64,000 nt of DNA from NCBI RefSeq assembly GCF_022201045.2, contig NC_068559.1:1674001-1738000 (forward strand). The letters are read 5' to 3'. Source of the stretch: Citrus sinensis (taxonomy: Eukaryota > Streptophyta > Magnoliopsida > Sapindales > Rutaceae). Shown piece after piece: positions 44,689 through 57,562 of this stretch. The position numbers were made by a program, and so were the translations under genes. The notes beneath the pieces were generated by a model. The model ran no database searches and was not told where the DNA came from. It worked only from the letters and a program-made list of their open reading frames with translations. How positions within the stretch are numbered: position 1 is the stretch's first letter; every line of letters starts with the position of its first letter.

Positions 44689-47503
44689 GACCAGCTTTTT
44701 GAGCTTTAAAATCATGTAATTAGAGACTTAAAGTTAGTTATGAGATTACGAGGTTTTAATGGAATGATAACAAGTCGTTGTCTCATTTGAAGTTCTATTG
44801 ACAAGTGGGGTCCCATACACGAGAGGAGAGGTGGCCCGTTGGTATGTATTTATTAATAATTGAACCGAGTGAGTTCGGAAAAAGTTTTTGTCATTTTTCG
44901 CTGTAAAGGGCTGTGTCCTAATCCTCATGATATTATGTTCATGTTGACATCTCGGTGGTCCAACGGGTCTTTGAAACCCAAACGACTTCTCGGTCCTCGC
45001 TTACCTGACTTCCCGGTGGGGGGACTTCAGACCGTTCATTCACGTTCATTTTTTCTAAATAATACTGACTTCATTTTTTGGCGGATCAGAATTCTCTCCT
45101 GATCTCTTAACAAATTAATTAATTGCTAATGGGTTGTTAATAAATAAAAAAATAAAAAATAATAAATATTACTCTTACACTACTACTAAAAAACATCTAA
45201 CAGCTCGGAGAAGATCTTGTTCCTTTTTGGGCAGTACAAAGACTTTCTAAAAGGTCATCGTCTAACTATCGTCCAAGCACACACTTAATTACTGAGTTTT
45301 AATGAGATGTGGCGTTTTAATAACGCTGGTATAATCGAATCCGTTTTTAAAATTGACTTGTCAACATCCATTTTGCTTGCATACTACTAAGCAGAGTCGA
45401 GTCTAGCCCATAAGCAGCCGTTAAGATACGAATTACTACTGTCGATGTTTGAATATAAAACAAACATCTCAATAAAACAATAAGCATGTAAAAAAGTTTT
45501 AAAGAAATCTAATATCATCAGCATATGTCTTGGACTTGGCATGAGACGTTTTAAAGTTGCGCAAGTGGAAGTTTCTCCCGAAAAACAACCCTAAATACCA
45601 AACAAACAAGGAAAGATGGAAAACAATCCAGTCCTCACACCTACACTCTGCAATGACAACCCAGTGCTAAAAGCTGCACCAAGCAGTAAAAATACACCAA
45701 TTCAGGAAACTTTCAAGACCTTCAAGGTACTCACTTTCCTCAGTTGCCCATACAAAATGACAATCACATGGCAAGCAACTGAAGCCAGTACGAACCATCC
45801 ACAATGAACCATCACTCAAGAGAGTTTTTCTCAACATTCAAAAGCTCAGTTAAACTGTTTCTATATATATAGTCGGCCTACCACACAAGGCGTTGAAACA
45901 TCCTAGCCAGACAGACAGACATCCAATGGTTTATCTCTGCTTTCCCTTATAGAAACATCCTATCCCATCTACAGGGAAGGGCCAATCTTCATATCTGCTT
46001 AGTTTTATACAGACAGCAGATAGTGATATGACACACTTTCCCACAAACAAATTCGTAGCATAACCCATGTCAACTTCCCCAAACCCCTATCTTTTCTATC
46101 ACATCTTCCCAAACCACACAGCATTAATTCTTAGAAACAAATATTATATCTACTCTTAACCATCATGTCTATCAAATGAAGTCTGTACAATCTTGTTACA
46201 TGGAGCCATAAAATTCTGATATCCCGACACTCTCTGTAACTGAACAGCCACACAACAGCAAAACAAAAATGTAGCTATGCAAAACAAAAATCCCTCCAGA
46301 AAATACTTCATTCATTAGCATAACCATGCAACACAACACGTGAATAAACTGAAAAGGAAAGGACAGCTTGTTTCCACAATTCTTAGATCTTTAATCCAAG
46401 ACGAAACCCATATGCCCCTTCTGATTGATACATCTCCTGCACAAACATGCATATGCGGAATTCCAATATGTGAAATGATGACCTCTAAAACCAGCAATAG
46501 TTGCAAATAATCAAAATTGCCGAAAATTAAATTAAATTCATTCAATACTGTTGCTGCATATCGAGCATGTGCCTTAGTAGATTTCAAATATGAGATCTAA
46601 TTACAGAAATCCTATCAGTTGCATTTACTTTAATATGACTAAATGAGGTTCAATCAGCACCTTTCTACCTGTTCCTTCCATTTCTTGACCACATTCTCCT
46701 ACAAAACAAGGTTCCCCCATTTTAACAGATCATAGAGAACAAAACAAAGAAAAAGAAGTGAAACAAGTTGTAACTGCATAAATAAAAGCTGTTAGAATAA
46801 AGTGAACTTGACCTCTTCAATGTGGGTAAAATTAGATGCCAGTTTAAAATTTCATTCTTATGTCTAACAAACAAACAAAACATAAATACTCCCTCCACAA
46901 GTAACATAGAATCACATCACTTGACCCGTATAAGACAAAAATCAGCCAAGACTAAATCATAGCATTACAAATAAATGTTAATAAACTATCTATTTGACAA
47001 ACGAGTTTCATATTCATATCATAAATAAAGAGAGTTTCATATCCCTATCATTAATAAAGAATACAAGTGCCTTAAATTCCTACTGGAACTGAACAAGATT
47101 ATTCCCTTAACTACCTCAAATCTAAAATTAAAAAATTCCCAAACTTTTAAAACATAAAAATAAGTAAACATTCCTGCAAATTCCATTATTCAAGTTAAGG
47201 AAACAGTAAATCACAAAGAATGAATTAACACAAAATTGATCACAGACAAGCAAAGAATATGAACAGTCCTAGCTAAAGATCCTGCAGAAAGATCCACAAA
47301 ATGAACGATCCACATTGAATTCGCGATTACACTAAAAATATTGAACATCTAGCATGTAACAAAATTGAAATCATACAAATCAAACATAGAGATCCAAAAT
47401 GTTACATTTAAGAGTAGGAAACAAAACCCTAAATCAATTCCTTTCCCTAAAAAGAATCATGAATTAATCATACGCTTGATCATTGACGATCCGGCGAGTC
47501 ATT
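44689..47503. other. Intergenic region between the IMK 5' side and PRA1
   Basis: No complete gene found. Two small minus-strand segments have splice-like borders (46711-46682 and 46437-46384; see findings) but no supporting upstream exons. The right end (about 47,300-47,503) is probably the PRA1 3' UTR. No bounded repeats beyond the SINE were recognised. Confidence 0.5.
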
Positions 47504-48151
47504 TCAGACACGTGCCGCAACCGAGGGGGCAGCGGCGGATGCGGCGCCACCGAGGAACGACAGGAATCCGGAATTGATGGGCTCTTGCTCGTCCAAAAAC
47601 AGATCCTCAGGAACCCTAAACGCACCATGCGCACACACGATCGCAGCTCCGACCATCAACGCTGAGATCAACAAGGATCCGACGCTGGTCAAGAACACGA
47701 CAACGATAGTCAAAACGACAAGAGCGCCGAGCGTTTCGCGGTCGGAAAACGTACGGCCAAAGAGGACCACGGGTTGATCGGAAGGGCGGAAGAGGTAGAG
47801 GAAGATCCAAGCGCCTAGGAGGCAGAGCAGGACGAGGAGAGAGAAAGGATGGGACAGGAGAGAGAATGCGAGTACGAGGCCGAGTAAAGTTACGTAATTG
47901 ACCTTGAAGTAGGAGAGGTTCTTTCGGATCCGAGAGTACGCTTCGGCTAAGGAGTCGGGTCGGGACATGGCGGTTCGGTCAACGAGTTCGGACCAGTGGC
48001 GTCTCTGAGAGAAGCCATAACGGATCGAAGAGGAGAGGCGTGACAGGAACGCGCGGAAGGCGGGCGTGGCGATGGGTGCTTGGGTTTGAGTTGTGGTGGT
48101 GGTGGTGTTGGTCTGAGGGTTTGAGATTGGGAGCGTCGCTGGAGTGGCCAT
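47504..48151 (-). CDS. PRA1: PRA1 family protein (prenylated Rab acceptor), subgroup B-like
   Basis: A single-exon minus-strand gene of 215 codons plus stop. PRA1 proteins are small membrane proteins of the endoplasmic reticulum and Golgi that bind prenylated Rab GTPases and help vesicle traffic. After a Thr/Gln-rich cytosolic N-terminus (residues 1-30) come FRAFLSRLSSSIRYGFSQRR and RPDSLAEAYSRIRKNLSYFK, the typical PRA1 lead-in. Four hydrophobic segments follow in two pairs (about 85-120 and 140-175), separated by FRPSDQPVVLFGRTFSDRE. The tail reads FRVPEDLFLDEQEP. Length and lack of introns suit plant PRA1.B genes. The neighbouring IMK gene is on the same strand about 3.7 kb downstream. Confidence 0.93.
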   Translation of the reverse strand: MATPATLPISNPQTNTTTTTTQTQAPIATPAFRAFLSRLSSSIRYGFSQRRHWSELVDRTAMSRPDSLAEAYSRIRKNLSYFKVNYVTLLGLVLAFSLLSHPFSLLVLLCLLGAWIFLYLFRPSDQPVVLFGRTFSDRETLGALVVLTIVVVFLTSVGSLLISALMVGAAIVCAHGAFRVPEDLFLDEQEPINSGFLSFLGGAASAAAPSVAARV

Positions 48152-49010
48152 TGGTGGCGCGTGTGATTAGTGGTGGCGCGTGGAGAAATTACAATGCTGC
48201 GAAAGAACTGGAGATAATTTGGGAGAAGAGGGAATATAGCGGGGCGTCAATTGGCGAGAATATATGGTCGCTACTCGCTAGTCGCTACATTCGGAAATAT
48301 TTTTCGGTGTAATAACATTTGGATCCTTAATAGTTTACAATTTATCAATTAAGAACATGACTTGTCGTAGGCATCAAATAGGTCCGCAGCTCCGTATTAG
48401 AGGACAGTAAATTTTTTTTTTTTTTTTTCTGAACTACGAAGTTGTCTCGAGTGAACCCTAACTATGGAATGCATCTTTAAACTTATAACACAACCTAAAT
48501 TAATACCCGCTTGCACCAGAAGAGACAATAAATATTTAATGTTTATTTTGTGCAATATAATTTAATGTTTGTGCTTAAATCGTAATTTTTCAGATTATTA
48601 ATTACAAGGATGTTGACTAATTTTAGTTTTATTAGCAAAATTTTAATTTTATTTGTTAGTTCCATACTTAAACAGAATTTAAATTAGAAGAAAATTCATT
48701 TTAAAGACAAATGTTATGTATTGGTACCATGAGAAGATGAGATCGACTTCAATCAAGACATTTATAAGACTAATTTTTTGTCTTTTAGATTGGTAAGGTC
48801 TAAACTAGACTTGAACTTACAATAAAATTGTTTGGTAATTCAATCCCTTCCTCTCATTCATGTGACGAAATTCAAATCATAAACTTTTCGTTTTCAAAAT
48901 AAGAAATTTTATTAATTCAATTAATTAACACTTATAAACCCACTTAAAATATTAATAAATACGACAACAAGTTTGATGCTATTTTATTAGTTGTCATAAG
49001 ATGTGATATA
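48152..49010. other. Intergenic region upstream of PRA1
   Basis: The first 150 bases are GC-richer and should hold the PRA1 promoter and 5' UTR. The rest is AT-rich and shows no recognised feature. Confidence 0.5.
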
Positions 49011-49298
49011 GGTCTAATTTGGAATATATTTGAAATTGAGGTGCAGTAACTTTTAAGTTATAGTTGTTGTGAAAAAAATATAACTATAAAATAAAAATAA
49101 ATGATATATAGTAAATATAAATTTTAAATAATAATTTTGACAAAATTATTAAATACATAATAAATTTTCTATTATACAAGTGAAAAATTATATTAACATA
49201 TATTCTAAATTATAGCAATCAGTGTTCACCAAATACTTTAATACTGTAACTTTTATGGTACAACTGCACAACCTCAATTTCAATTTCCAAATGCATCC
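49011..49298. mobile_element. Probable small MITE
   Basis: The left end GGTCTAATTTGGAATAT with a following TGAAATTGAGGTGCAG block is mirrored at the right end (CTGCACAACCTCAATTTCA, then TTTCCAAATGCATCC). The arms are imperfect, about 55-60 bp. A trinucleotide ATA flanks both ends, compatible with a Harbinger-like 3-bp duplication, but so short a repeat is weak support. The middle is AT-rich. Confidence 0.55.
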
Positions 49299-49788
49299 AT
49301 AATTTTACCAATTGATGGTAAATTGGTTTATGAATTTGAACAAAAAAGAATTTTGAAAAAAAAAAAAAAGACTCAGCCCACATGCTGGTCCAATGCCTTT
49401 GGACTGGACACAGACGAGAGACCGGCATTAGGTCAATTCTTACGGACAAAATAAATCAGTGGTTAACATTCTATAAAACATTTATTATATTAATGTATGC
49501 GTTTATTTTAAATACTATCAAGTAAGCCGGTGGTTCCAAAATCCAAACACACACCATAATTCCGTTGGAATATTATTTATTTTTGTATTAGATTTTTAGT
49601 TTAGATTATTAATGTGACTTTTATGTTATGTATGGCTGTGTCTAAAAGTATATCGATTGAAAATAGATTCATTTTTTTTATCAAACAAAATCCCTATTGT
49701 CCACGCATTTTCCATTTTATTAATACATGTATTTATGTTTTTATTTTGTGTAACTGATACAAATACTCTTGTAGTGAAGGGTGCGTGA

Positions 49789-50557
49789 TAGGGTTGGCAA
49801 AATTCGGATCTAGATCTGGATGTAGGTGTATCTGGATTCGAATTAATAATTTTGCATCCGGATCCGTAAAAAAATATGCGGATCCAGATGTGTGTAATAT
49901 CCGCAACGGATGCAAGGGGATATCCGGATCCGCAAAAATTAAAATTTAATAATTTAATATATAATTTAAAATTTCAATAATTTACCTAATAATATCAAAT
50001 AAAATCCAATCATAATTTAACAACGAATAATTCAACATGAATAACATACAAATAATCTCATAAATCTGAAAATAAAATTTAATTTTTCATTTTTAATGTA
50101 TATTTTTAATTTAAAATAAAATTCAATAATTTACCTCATAATATCAAATAAAATTCAATCATAATCCAACAATTAATAATTCAACATAAATAAGATACAA
50201 CATCATAAATTCACAAATAAATTTAATTTTGATTTTTGATTTAATTTTTAATTAAAAATAAAATTCAATAATTTACCTAGTAATACCAAATAAAATTCAA
50301 TCATAATCCTACAATTAATAAATCGACATGAATAATATACAACAACATAATAAATCCACAAATAAATTTTATTTTTAATTTTTAATATATATTTTTCAAT
50401 TTAAAGTAAAATTTATCTAGATCTGGAAATCCAGTTTTCCGGATGTACTTGCATCCGGATCCGTGCGGATTCCCATCTTCCACATTCGGCTCCACATTTT
50501 TTAATATGCGGATCCAAATTTTTCCGAATCTGAATCCGGATTTTTTTGACATCTCTA
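49789..50557. mobile_element. Non-autonomous hAT-like element with exact 8-bp duplication
   Basis: The octamer GTGCGTGA lies directly before (49781-49788) and after (50558-50565) a 769-bp insert. The ends TAGGGTTGGCAAAATTCGGAT and TTTGACATCTCTA are partly inverted, and both subterminal regions are packed with GGATCCG/CGGATCC motifs (about 49807-49935 and 50418-50540), typical of hAT transposase-binding clusters. The interior has three tandem modules of about 145 bp beginning at 49975, 50124 and 50266 (each starts CAATAATTTACCT). No coding sequence. Confidence 0.88.
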
Positions 50558-50565
50558 GTGCGTGA

Positions 50566-52414
50566 CATAAAACAGAGAAGAAATTTCCTAATGGATTTGA
50601 AAGTAATGCCTCAAAAAAAATTTATATTCCAAGTACATCCACAATCCGAACTCGGAGCTTGCTACGGTACATACGTACACAGGAGAGAGAAATTGCTAAT
50701 GGCATTTATGAACTCTTTTGTTATTCTTCTGCCTAACAGACTTGCAGAGATCGCCTTGCTTTATTCTCCAAACGGCAAAGAATAACTCATTGTCATTTTC
50801 ACTCAAGGAAATTGTAAAGGAATCCCACTTCTTCTATTTGATCAAATCTAATACGTAAACAAAGCACGTTTAACCTGCTCAATTAACATCCCACTTTTTT
50901 TTTGTTTCCCCCACTCAATATTCCATAAAAAGGCAAATTCAACAAGTTAAGCAAATGATGTGGCTCCAACTATGCTTATATAGCAATAGAGGAAAGAATT
51001 GGCAACATTTGTATGCAAATAAACTTCAAATTTCAACAAGGGTCGTCCCCTCACAATTGCTAGGGTGGTAATTCGAATCCTCACAAAAGAATTTCGGAGG
51101 TTAATTTCTTTTTTAAATTTGAGTGAATATAGTTTTCTCTCTTTCGAAATGTGAGTGTAGTTGACGTACTTTAAATATTAGAGAGGGTAAAAATTTGGAT
51201 AGTACTATATAAGATTTAATGGAATATAAATTAGTCATAATAATTATCTAATTATAAATATCAGTTGTAGTTTCATATAATATAAGTTGTAATCTGAGTA
51301 ATAATCTCATATAATTTTAAAAAAAAACTTCAAATTTCACAATACATTGATGATAATAAAATCTTTTAGATGTAGTACCATAAATTTGAGTTCGAATATC
51401 TTATTCACATGAGCGTGGAGGATTTGATTATTTTAATATATATTTTTCCACTATTTAAACTTTCTTAAAAGTTTATGCATGCAATGGCTTTTGCTTTCAT
51501 GTAATCATGTTTTTCAAGCAATCTCTGCACCAACTTTTCTGACCAAAAAACGAGTTTTTCTTTTTATTTTTTTCAACTACTTTTTAATTATTTGTTCATT
51601 GTTAATTTTTATCAATCACATGGAAGATTTCCCAGTGGCTAGCTGCATATTGGAATTTTAGATGCCTGAGCTTTACTTTCACTCTTGAATGATTCTTCAA
51701 ATGTGAAGATAATCACTGAAGCTCTTATAGAAAGAGGCCAACATGTAGCATCTTGTTTGCGTTTCTCATGTATCTGCTGTATCTGCTGATCTGTTAATCT
51801 CAACCATTCATTGAGAATGACTATAATATATCCATTGTTAATCATCATCCTTTACATTCTTAACAAAAACTCTCAATTTTTAATTATATTTATTAGTTTT
51901 TATATTAGTATATTATAAGCAATATACAAAATCATAGGACTATCTTTGAGAATTTGTAATTCTCAGTAAAGAGTATGAGCGTTGTACCTAATAACATTTT
52001 AATTATAGATAAACTTCCACTATTCGTTATGCTTAAAAGTTAAGAACATTGCATATATGCACACAATTAAGTTTACAAGCAACTATTCTCCCTCATTTTT
52101 ACTCAAAAGGAAGACTTTCTTCTCTTCTTCTAAATATTATATAATTTCTCCCTTAATGTGAGTTTTTATAAGTTACCAAGTCTCATTCACAATTTTACTT
52201 TACACGAGAATCAAGAGTGGATGAACAATTTTTCTTGCCAAATTATTCAACAATCAAGTCTCTTCCTGCACACAAAAGCAAATTAATACAGTTCTAGCAT
52301 CTATCCATTTATCTTTGCTTCACTTTTTGACATTTCTTCCCCACCAGAATCTTAAATTCTTAATTACTTAGCACATAATCCATATAAAGAGTAATGAACT
52401 CATAAACAGCTTTC
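50566..52414. other. Intergenic region upstream of the 498-aa gene
   Basis: AT-rich with no recognised gene or bounded repeat. The last few hundred bases should contain the promoter of the gene at 52415; a candidate 5' UTR is pyrimidine-rich at about 52,300. Confidence 0.5.
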
Positions 52415-53993
52415 ATGGCTACTCCTTGTTGCTTTCCTGATATATTTGATTGGATCCAAAATCTCCCATCAATCACTCAATGGAAAACCAATTCCATTTC
52501 TATATGCATATGTTCTACAAGTTCATCACAACCATCGCTCAATCTCTTTGTTACCAAAAACCTTCAATCCCCTTCTTTGATCTTCTCTATCGCGGCGGAT
52601 TTTAGCGTCCCCATATCACTTTGGTCCTCAAAAGCGTTCAAAATCAACCCTAAATCCTCAAAACTACTACAGGAAGATACCATTTCTAGTCTCTTAACCA
52701 ACTTCATTGAAGATGTGCTTAACTATGGCCCAAACAGTGCCAAAAACAACTCATTGCTCAAGTTTCTGAAATTTGATTCCATGTCCAACTTCAAAGACAT
52801 TTTCAATCTTGCATTTCTAACTCTGTTGTTCCTCATATGCATCTATGAAGCCCCCGCAGATCTCCGTTCAGGATGTCTTAACACAATCAAGAATGAGTTG
52901 GCAGGATGCCAACCACGAGCAGCATCAAAGCTGCTAATGAAACAGTTGGGATCAAACTTGGAAGAACAATGGATGAGGTCAATAAACCTTGCGATTACTA
53001 ATTGGATTCTTGAGCTTCAAGCAACCCACCGCACAATCACAACGCCATCACCTCTGTTTTCTTATGCGTTATCCACATTTGGGCTGTGGAAAATTCATGT
53101 ATTTTGTCCTGTCATAGCCATGGACATCGTGAGCTCGAGCAACCCTTCACTCGATGAACGCCTGCTCTTCTCCTTGAATTACCACCAACTTGAAGGTGTG
53201 ATCCAATTTAATTACAAAGTCATTATCCAAGAGAAGTGGGTCAACTTGATGCTGAACATAGATAACATAAGGTATGGGTGCTGTACCGTTACATTAATCC
53301 CCAAATTTTTCATCATACGTCCTAAGTTTTATGTTCATCTTATTATTTCACAGATGTGATATAATCCGACTTGTTAATGAGACTCTGATGAATGAAAGAG
53401 GAGTTGGGGTGGACGAGAAGCATTTTCCTTCAAGAATCTCGTTGCAGCTAACCCCAACCATGCAAACAAACATATTAAGTGTATCAGTGAGCAAATCTTC
53501 GGAGAATCCTACAAGAGAAATTGAGATAGAAAAGACCATAGAGGGTTCGTTTGATCCACCGAACTCTTTCTTGGGACTCAAGGTATCCGCTGGAGAGACC
53601 ACGACGCTGAGCATGAAGCCTTGGAAATTTGAACAATCTGTTTATGGTTATAGTGCAATCTTGAATTGGTTTCTTCATGACAGCATGGACGGAAGAGAAG
53701 TATTCTCCTCTAAGCCTGCAAAGATGGCATTGCTTAACCCTAAGGCTTGGTTCAAAGACCGATACTCGAGCGCTTACCGGCCCTTCACCCGGCAAGGAGG
53801 AGTGATCTTTGCCGGCGATGAGTATGGAGAGAGGGTGTGGTGGAAATTTGACAAAAGTGTTGCAGGAAGAACAATGGAGTGGGAAATTAGAGGGTGGATT
53901 TGGTTAACTTATTGGCCTAATAAGCATAGAACATTTTATAATGAGACCAGGAGGCTTGAATTCAGAGAGATTATCCATCTCAATATTGCTTAG
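52415..53993 (+). CDS. Uncharacterised plant protein, 498 aa
   Basis: Two exons (52415-53271 and 53354-53993) join across an 82-bp GT-AG intron at Arg (codon AG|A) to give 498 aa without interruption. I do not recognise a named domain. Visible features are an Ile/Ser-rich start with a CICSTSSSQ run, a hydrophobic stretch at about 135-150 (LAFLTLLFLICIYEAP), RIIRLVNETLMNERG-like sequence after the splice junction, and a Trp-rich C-terminal third (WFLHDS, ERVWWKFDKS, WEIRGWIWLTYWP). The Trp-rich end resembles a lipid- or membrane-associated beta domain, but that is a guess. Its place between PRA1 and BADC/RER matches an Arabidopsis gene of unknown function (At2g40390 by recall). Confidence 0.85.
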
Positions 53994-54001
53994 CTAAGCT
54001 T

Positions 54002-54112
54002 CTGTTTGTGACAGCTGCGCTGTTGCTCCCCACATTTTATTATAGAGGATATTCTCCTAAAATATAGGGTAAGGAGCAGTTGCGCTGTGGCAGCGCAGCT
54101 GCCCCAAACGCA
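54002..54112. repeat. Small foldback element just after the 498-aa gene
   Basis: GACAGCTGCGCTG (54010-54022) and its near complement CAGCGCAGCTGCC (54091-54103) are inverted. The similarity extends outward (GTTTGTG and CCAAACGCAC), and an inner pair TTGCTCC/GGAGCAG is also present. GCTAAG flanks both sides (about 53994-53999 and 54113-54118), a possible duplication. Since it begins eight bases after the stop codon, it may form the start of the 3' UTR. Confidence 0.6.
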
Positions 54113-54118
54113 CGCTAA

Positions 54119-57100
54119 GTCAACTCAGTTCGTATAATTTATTTAGAATCTACGTACCCACTCTTTTAGTTGTTGTGAAATCTAGAATTGTGTTCCTGAC
54201 AGTAAATTGTTATCTTAATAATTTCTCAGATAAGCAAACATTTACTAATTACTAAAAAAAATGGTGAATTATTTTATCTCCATGCAAATCAATTTTAGAT
54301 TATCATGACTATTGTTGATTGGCCATACATTTTAACTGGTCTGGCCTAGCACGTCATTTGTGTATGTTGTTCCGCAAAATCCTTTTGTTACATAGACTTT
54401 TTACTTGCGTAGACTATAAATCACAGAATTTTTAGTTCGGAATAAAATATCTACGACATGTCATTTATTTAATTAACACATAAATGACATGTCGGATAAT
54501 GCTTACTCTGCATTTAAATAATTACGGCATGTCATCTGCTTTCATAACTTTAAATCGACATGTCGAAAACTTTTGTAGCCATAACCACGGTCATCACCCC
54601 CTTGTTTGGGCCTATAGTCAAAGCCTTTAGACTTAGGTTGGCAACTTCTTGCTCCGAGCTCACAACTACAATTAGAGGAGCAATAATGTTGGGAATCTTA
54701 ATATTTAAGTCTCAACTTGAGTTTTAATGTTATGTATTTTTCATCAACTGAATGATAAATAGTTAGTAAAATTACTTAACTATAGTCTAATAAATTAATA
54801 CCATATCAGTTGGAGCTTAAATTGGGACATGAATATTAGGATACATCTCATTACTCTTAGAAGAGTAGAGCTATTGGCATCCTCGTATTATCCTTATAAA
54901 ACCCCATTTTTTTATATTTATAGTCTAATTACTAGAGAAAATTAAATCTAAGGATATTTACAAGTCTAGTTAAATTAAATCCCGATTTTTTTAAAAAAAA
55001 ATTGAAATCTCATTCAACAAGAAATCTTAAACATCTTTGCAGAATATACACTAGTAATTATAATTTTTATATTATTTGTTTTAAGGATTTCAATTCAAAA
55101 ACCCTTTGTCATTTTTATTTAATTTTCACAAAAATTAGAGATGGAGACAAATATTCATGAGGTTAGCACAAGTATTTTAAAAATCTTTGTTACTTAACTT
55201 ACTTTTGTTGAGTTAATACTCAACAAACCAATTAGATTTTTAGTGAGTAAAAAGAAAATAATCATGAAAATATATGAATTGAAAATTTGAAGATATAAAT
55301 AAAAATATTGTCTTTAAATCTGTAGTATATTTGTTAGCAGTCTACATAGATTAAAAAAAATTTGGAAGAGATTAAAGTATTTAATGTAACTCTATTTGTC
55401 ATTTTATGTAATTGTGAATAAATATAGATTTAGTAATGCCAAAGTAATGTTTGATGAGAATTTTATAGGTGCCAATAGCTTCACTCTAACCAGAATTAGC
55501 ATAAGCAAAGATTAGCAATGACAAATACTCATTTGAGTGATGATATTTAACTTCCCTCGCTTTATTTCATTAACCCTCACTTTTTAATTAATTCTATTTA
55601 TTTTTAAAATTACCATTATCTATAAACAGTATTAATCATAATATTGACACAAGTAATACTATTATCTAATGTACATTACAATATAACTTTTTATAATCAT
55701 AATTATAATAGCCATTGAGTAGGCGTATGTAAGCGAGCAAGAGATTAGTTTGCCGATCTTTGAGGAGCTTTCTGAGGCGACTATGAAAAAAATCTTTGCA
55801 GCAGCAGAATAAAGAAAACTGATTGAGAAGCTCGGCGGGAGATTGTTGTGACTTGTGCGACGACATAGGGTGAAAAAGCCAGTAAAGATAAAACCTGCTC
55901 GATGAAATCTCATGCGTTGGCGTGTATGACCACGTTACCAATTTGGCGTCAACTGATAAGTTACTGTATTCGTTTTCGCTTCATCGCTGTTTGTCAAAGC
56001 AATGATGCTAATATTGTTCTTGAAGGATTAGTGGAGAACTCTTGTTTTTTTTTTTTTGACACAGAAGCAAATGGGAGGGAAGGGAAAGGGACTCTTAAAC
56101 AATTATGTTTAATGTTGGAGTAATTTCAGATATGGAGGCAAAAAGAACAAATAAAATTTATTATGATTTGAGACGTGTTTGCACACTTTCCTTTAAGGTT
56201 TTATTTGTCCTCACCAATCTTAGTTTGTTATAGAGTTTTAATGGCAAATTACCCTCAAGATATATCAAATTCTGAATACAATCTCTAGCAAATAAGATTG
56301 TATTTCCAGAACATGTATGAAACCTGTAAAATCTTATATTGATCTAATTGTGTGTCTATTTTTAATGAAGAAGATTTTTTTTTTTGAAAAAATACAACCA
56401 TTATAAATGGTACTTCTTAAAAGACATTCTTTTGGTTTGAATTTGCATCGATTCACAATTGAAATTTTTAAGCTTGCTAACTGTTTTTCCAGTTAACGCA
56501 AAAATACGCTCTCTAGAAATAAACGGTTAGCCGTTTTCTCAATAACGGCGAGCTGTTTTATTCTAGAATATCAAATAAGTTGCTCTCTTGAAATAAACGA
56601 TTAGTCGTTTTCTCTATAGCAGAAAATATGCTCTCTGAAATTAAACGGATAGTCGTTTTCTCTAAACGGTTAGCCTTTTTTTTTTTTTTTTTCTGTAGAA
56701 CAGAAAACATGCTCCCTGGAATTAAACGGTTAGTCGTTTTCTCCAGAAACGGCATACATTTTTCTTCCAGAATATCAAACAAAAAAATTAAAAAATGTTA
56801 CAATCTCCCTTACATTTAATAGCACCCACACTCCATTCACATACAAAGGGGCTTTCGTTATATTCATGTCCAAATCAAACATGCTGCCGTAATTTTTTAT
56901 TTCTTTTTTTTTTAATTTTAAGAGATAACGCAGCTGGCTCAAATGGATCCTTACTCTTTTATTATTATTATTATTGCACTTTAAAATTAGTCTACACTTG
57001 CTGACTCTGGAACCAAGTATCTCCAAAATTTAGGATTGGAGAAAAAAATTGAAAGGGTGATTTTATAATAAATCTTTAATCTTAAGGATAACAAATGAAA

Positions 57101-57562
57101 TATCCACCTATCGAACATTGTTAAATTTTAGATAATAATAAAGAACTTTGTCTTATAAAATATTTTTATTTAAAATAATTTTTCTGAAATAGTATCCAAC
57201 GAACGTGCTTAAATATTTTGTAATTTTCTTTTGGGAAGAAAAATTTTTGGAAATTGTAATTACCGAAATTCAACAAGATGCACCCGCCCGCCGGCCACGT
57301 AAGCCAAGTAACACGAAGGCGTGTGGTATATCAAAGTGCCATTTAATTGACGTGAGGGGTGGGTGGAGAAACTAAAGCAGAGAGGCGAAGATTTCGAGGC
57401 CAAAAAAAATAAACACACCCATACCCACCCACTACACACAACACTGGGCAGCTCATCAACTAAAAAGCTAAACTACCTCACCCACCCTTTAATTGCCCTC
57501 ATTTCTCCCTCAAAGCAACGCTCTCATTTCGTTCGTCGATTCGAAAGACCAAAATTCTCTCA
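54119..57562. other. Intergenic region upstream of the BADC gene
   Basis: Mostly AT-rich. Overlapping minus-strand open frames at 55662-55941 show no known domain. A repeat cluster lies at 56508-56743 (listed). The last 200 bases (57363-57562) are C/T- and CA-rich and probably hold the BADC 5' UTR, in a region with CACACCCATACCCACCC. Confidence 0.5.
56508..56743. repeat. Four dispersed copies of a 33-bp palindrome-containing unit
   Basis: Units at about 56508, 56582, 56629 and 56710 share the pattern GCTCTCTNGAAAT followed by AAACGGTTAGTCGTTTTCTC. Each contains the near-palindrome AACGGTTAGCCGTT. A TTCTAGAATATCAAA/TTCCAGAATATCAAA pair brackets the cluster. It looks like an expanded foldback or MITE end. 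Confidence 0.7.

Noticed and set aside
44482-44715. Short minus-strand open frame with Cys/His-rich sequence
   Set aside because: It lies across the SINE; the apparent Cys/His pattern is the SINE hairpin sequence translated.
55662-55941. Two overlapping minus-strand open frames
   Set aside because: They cover the same bases in different frames, neither resembles a known protein, and no start context or exon partner supports either.
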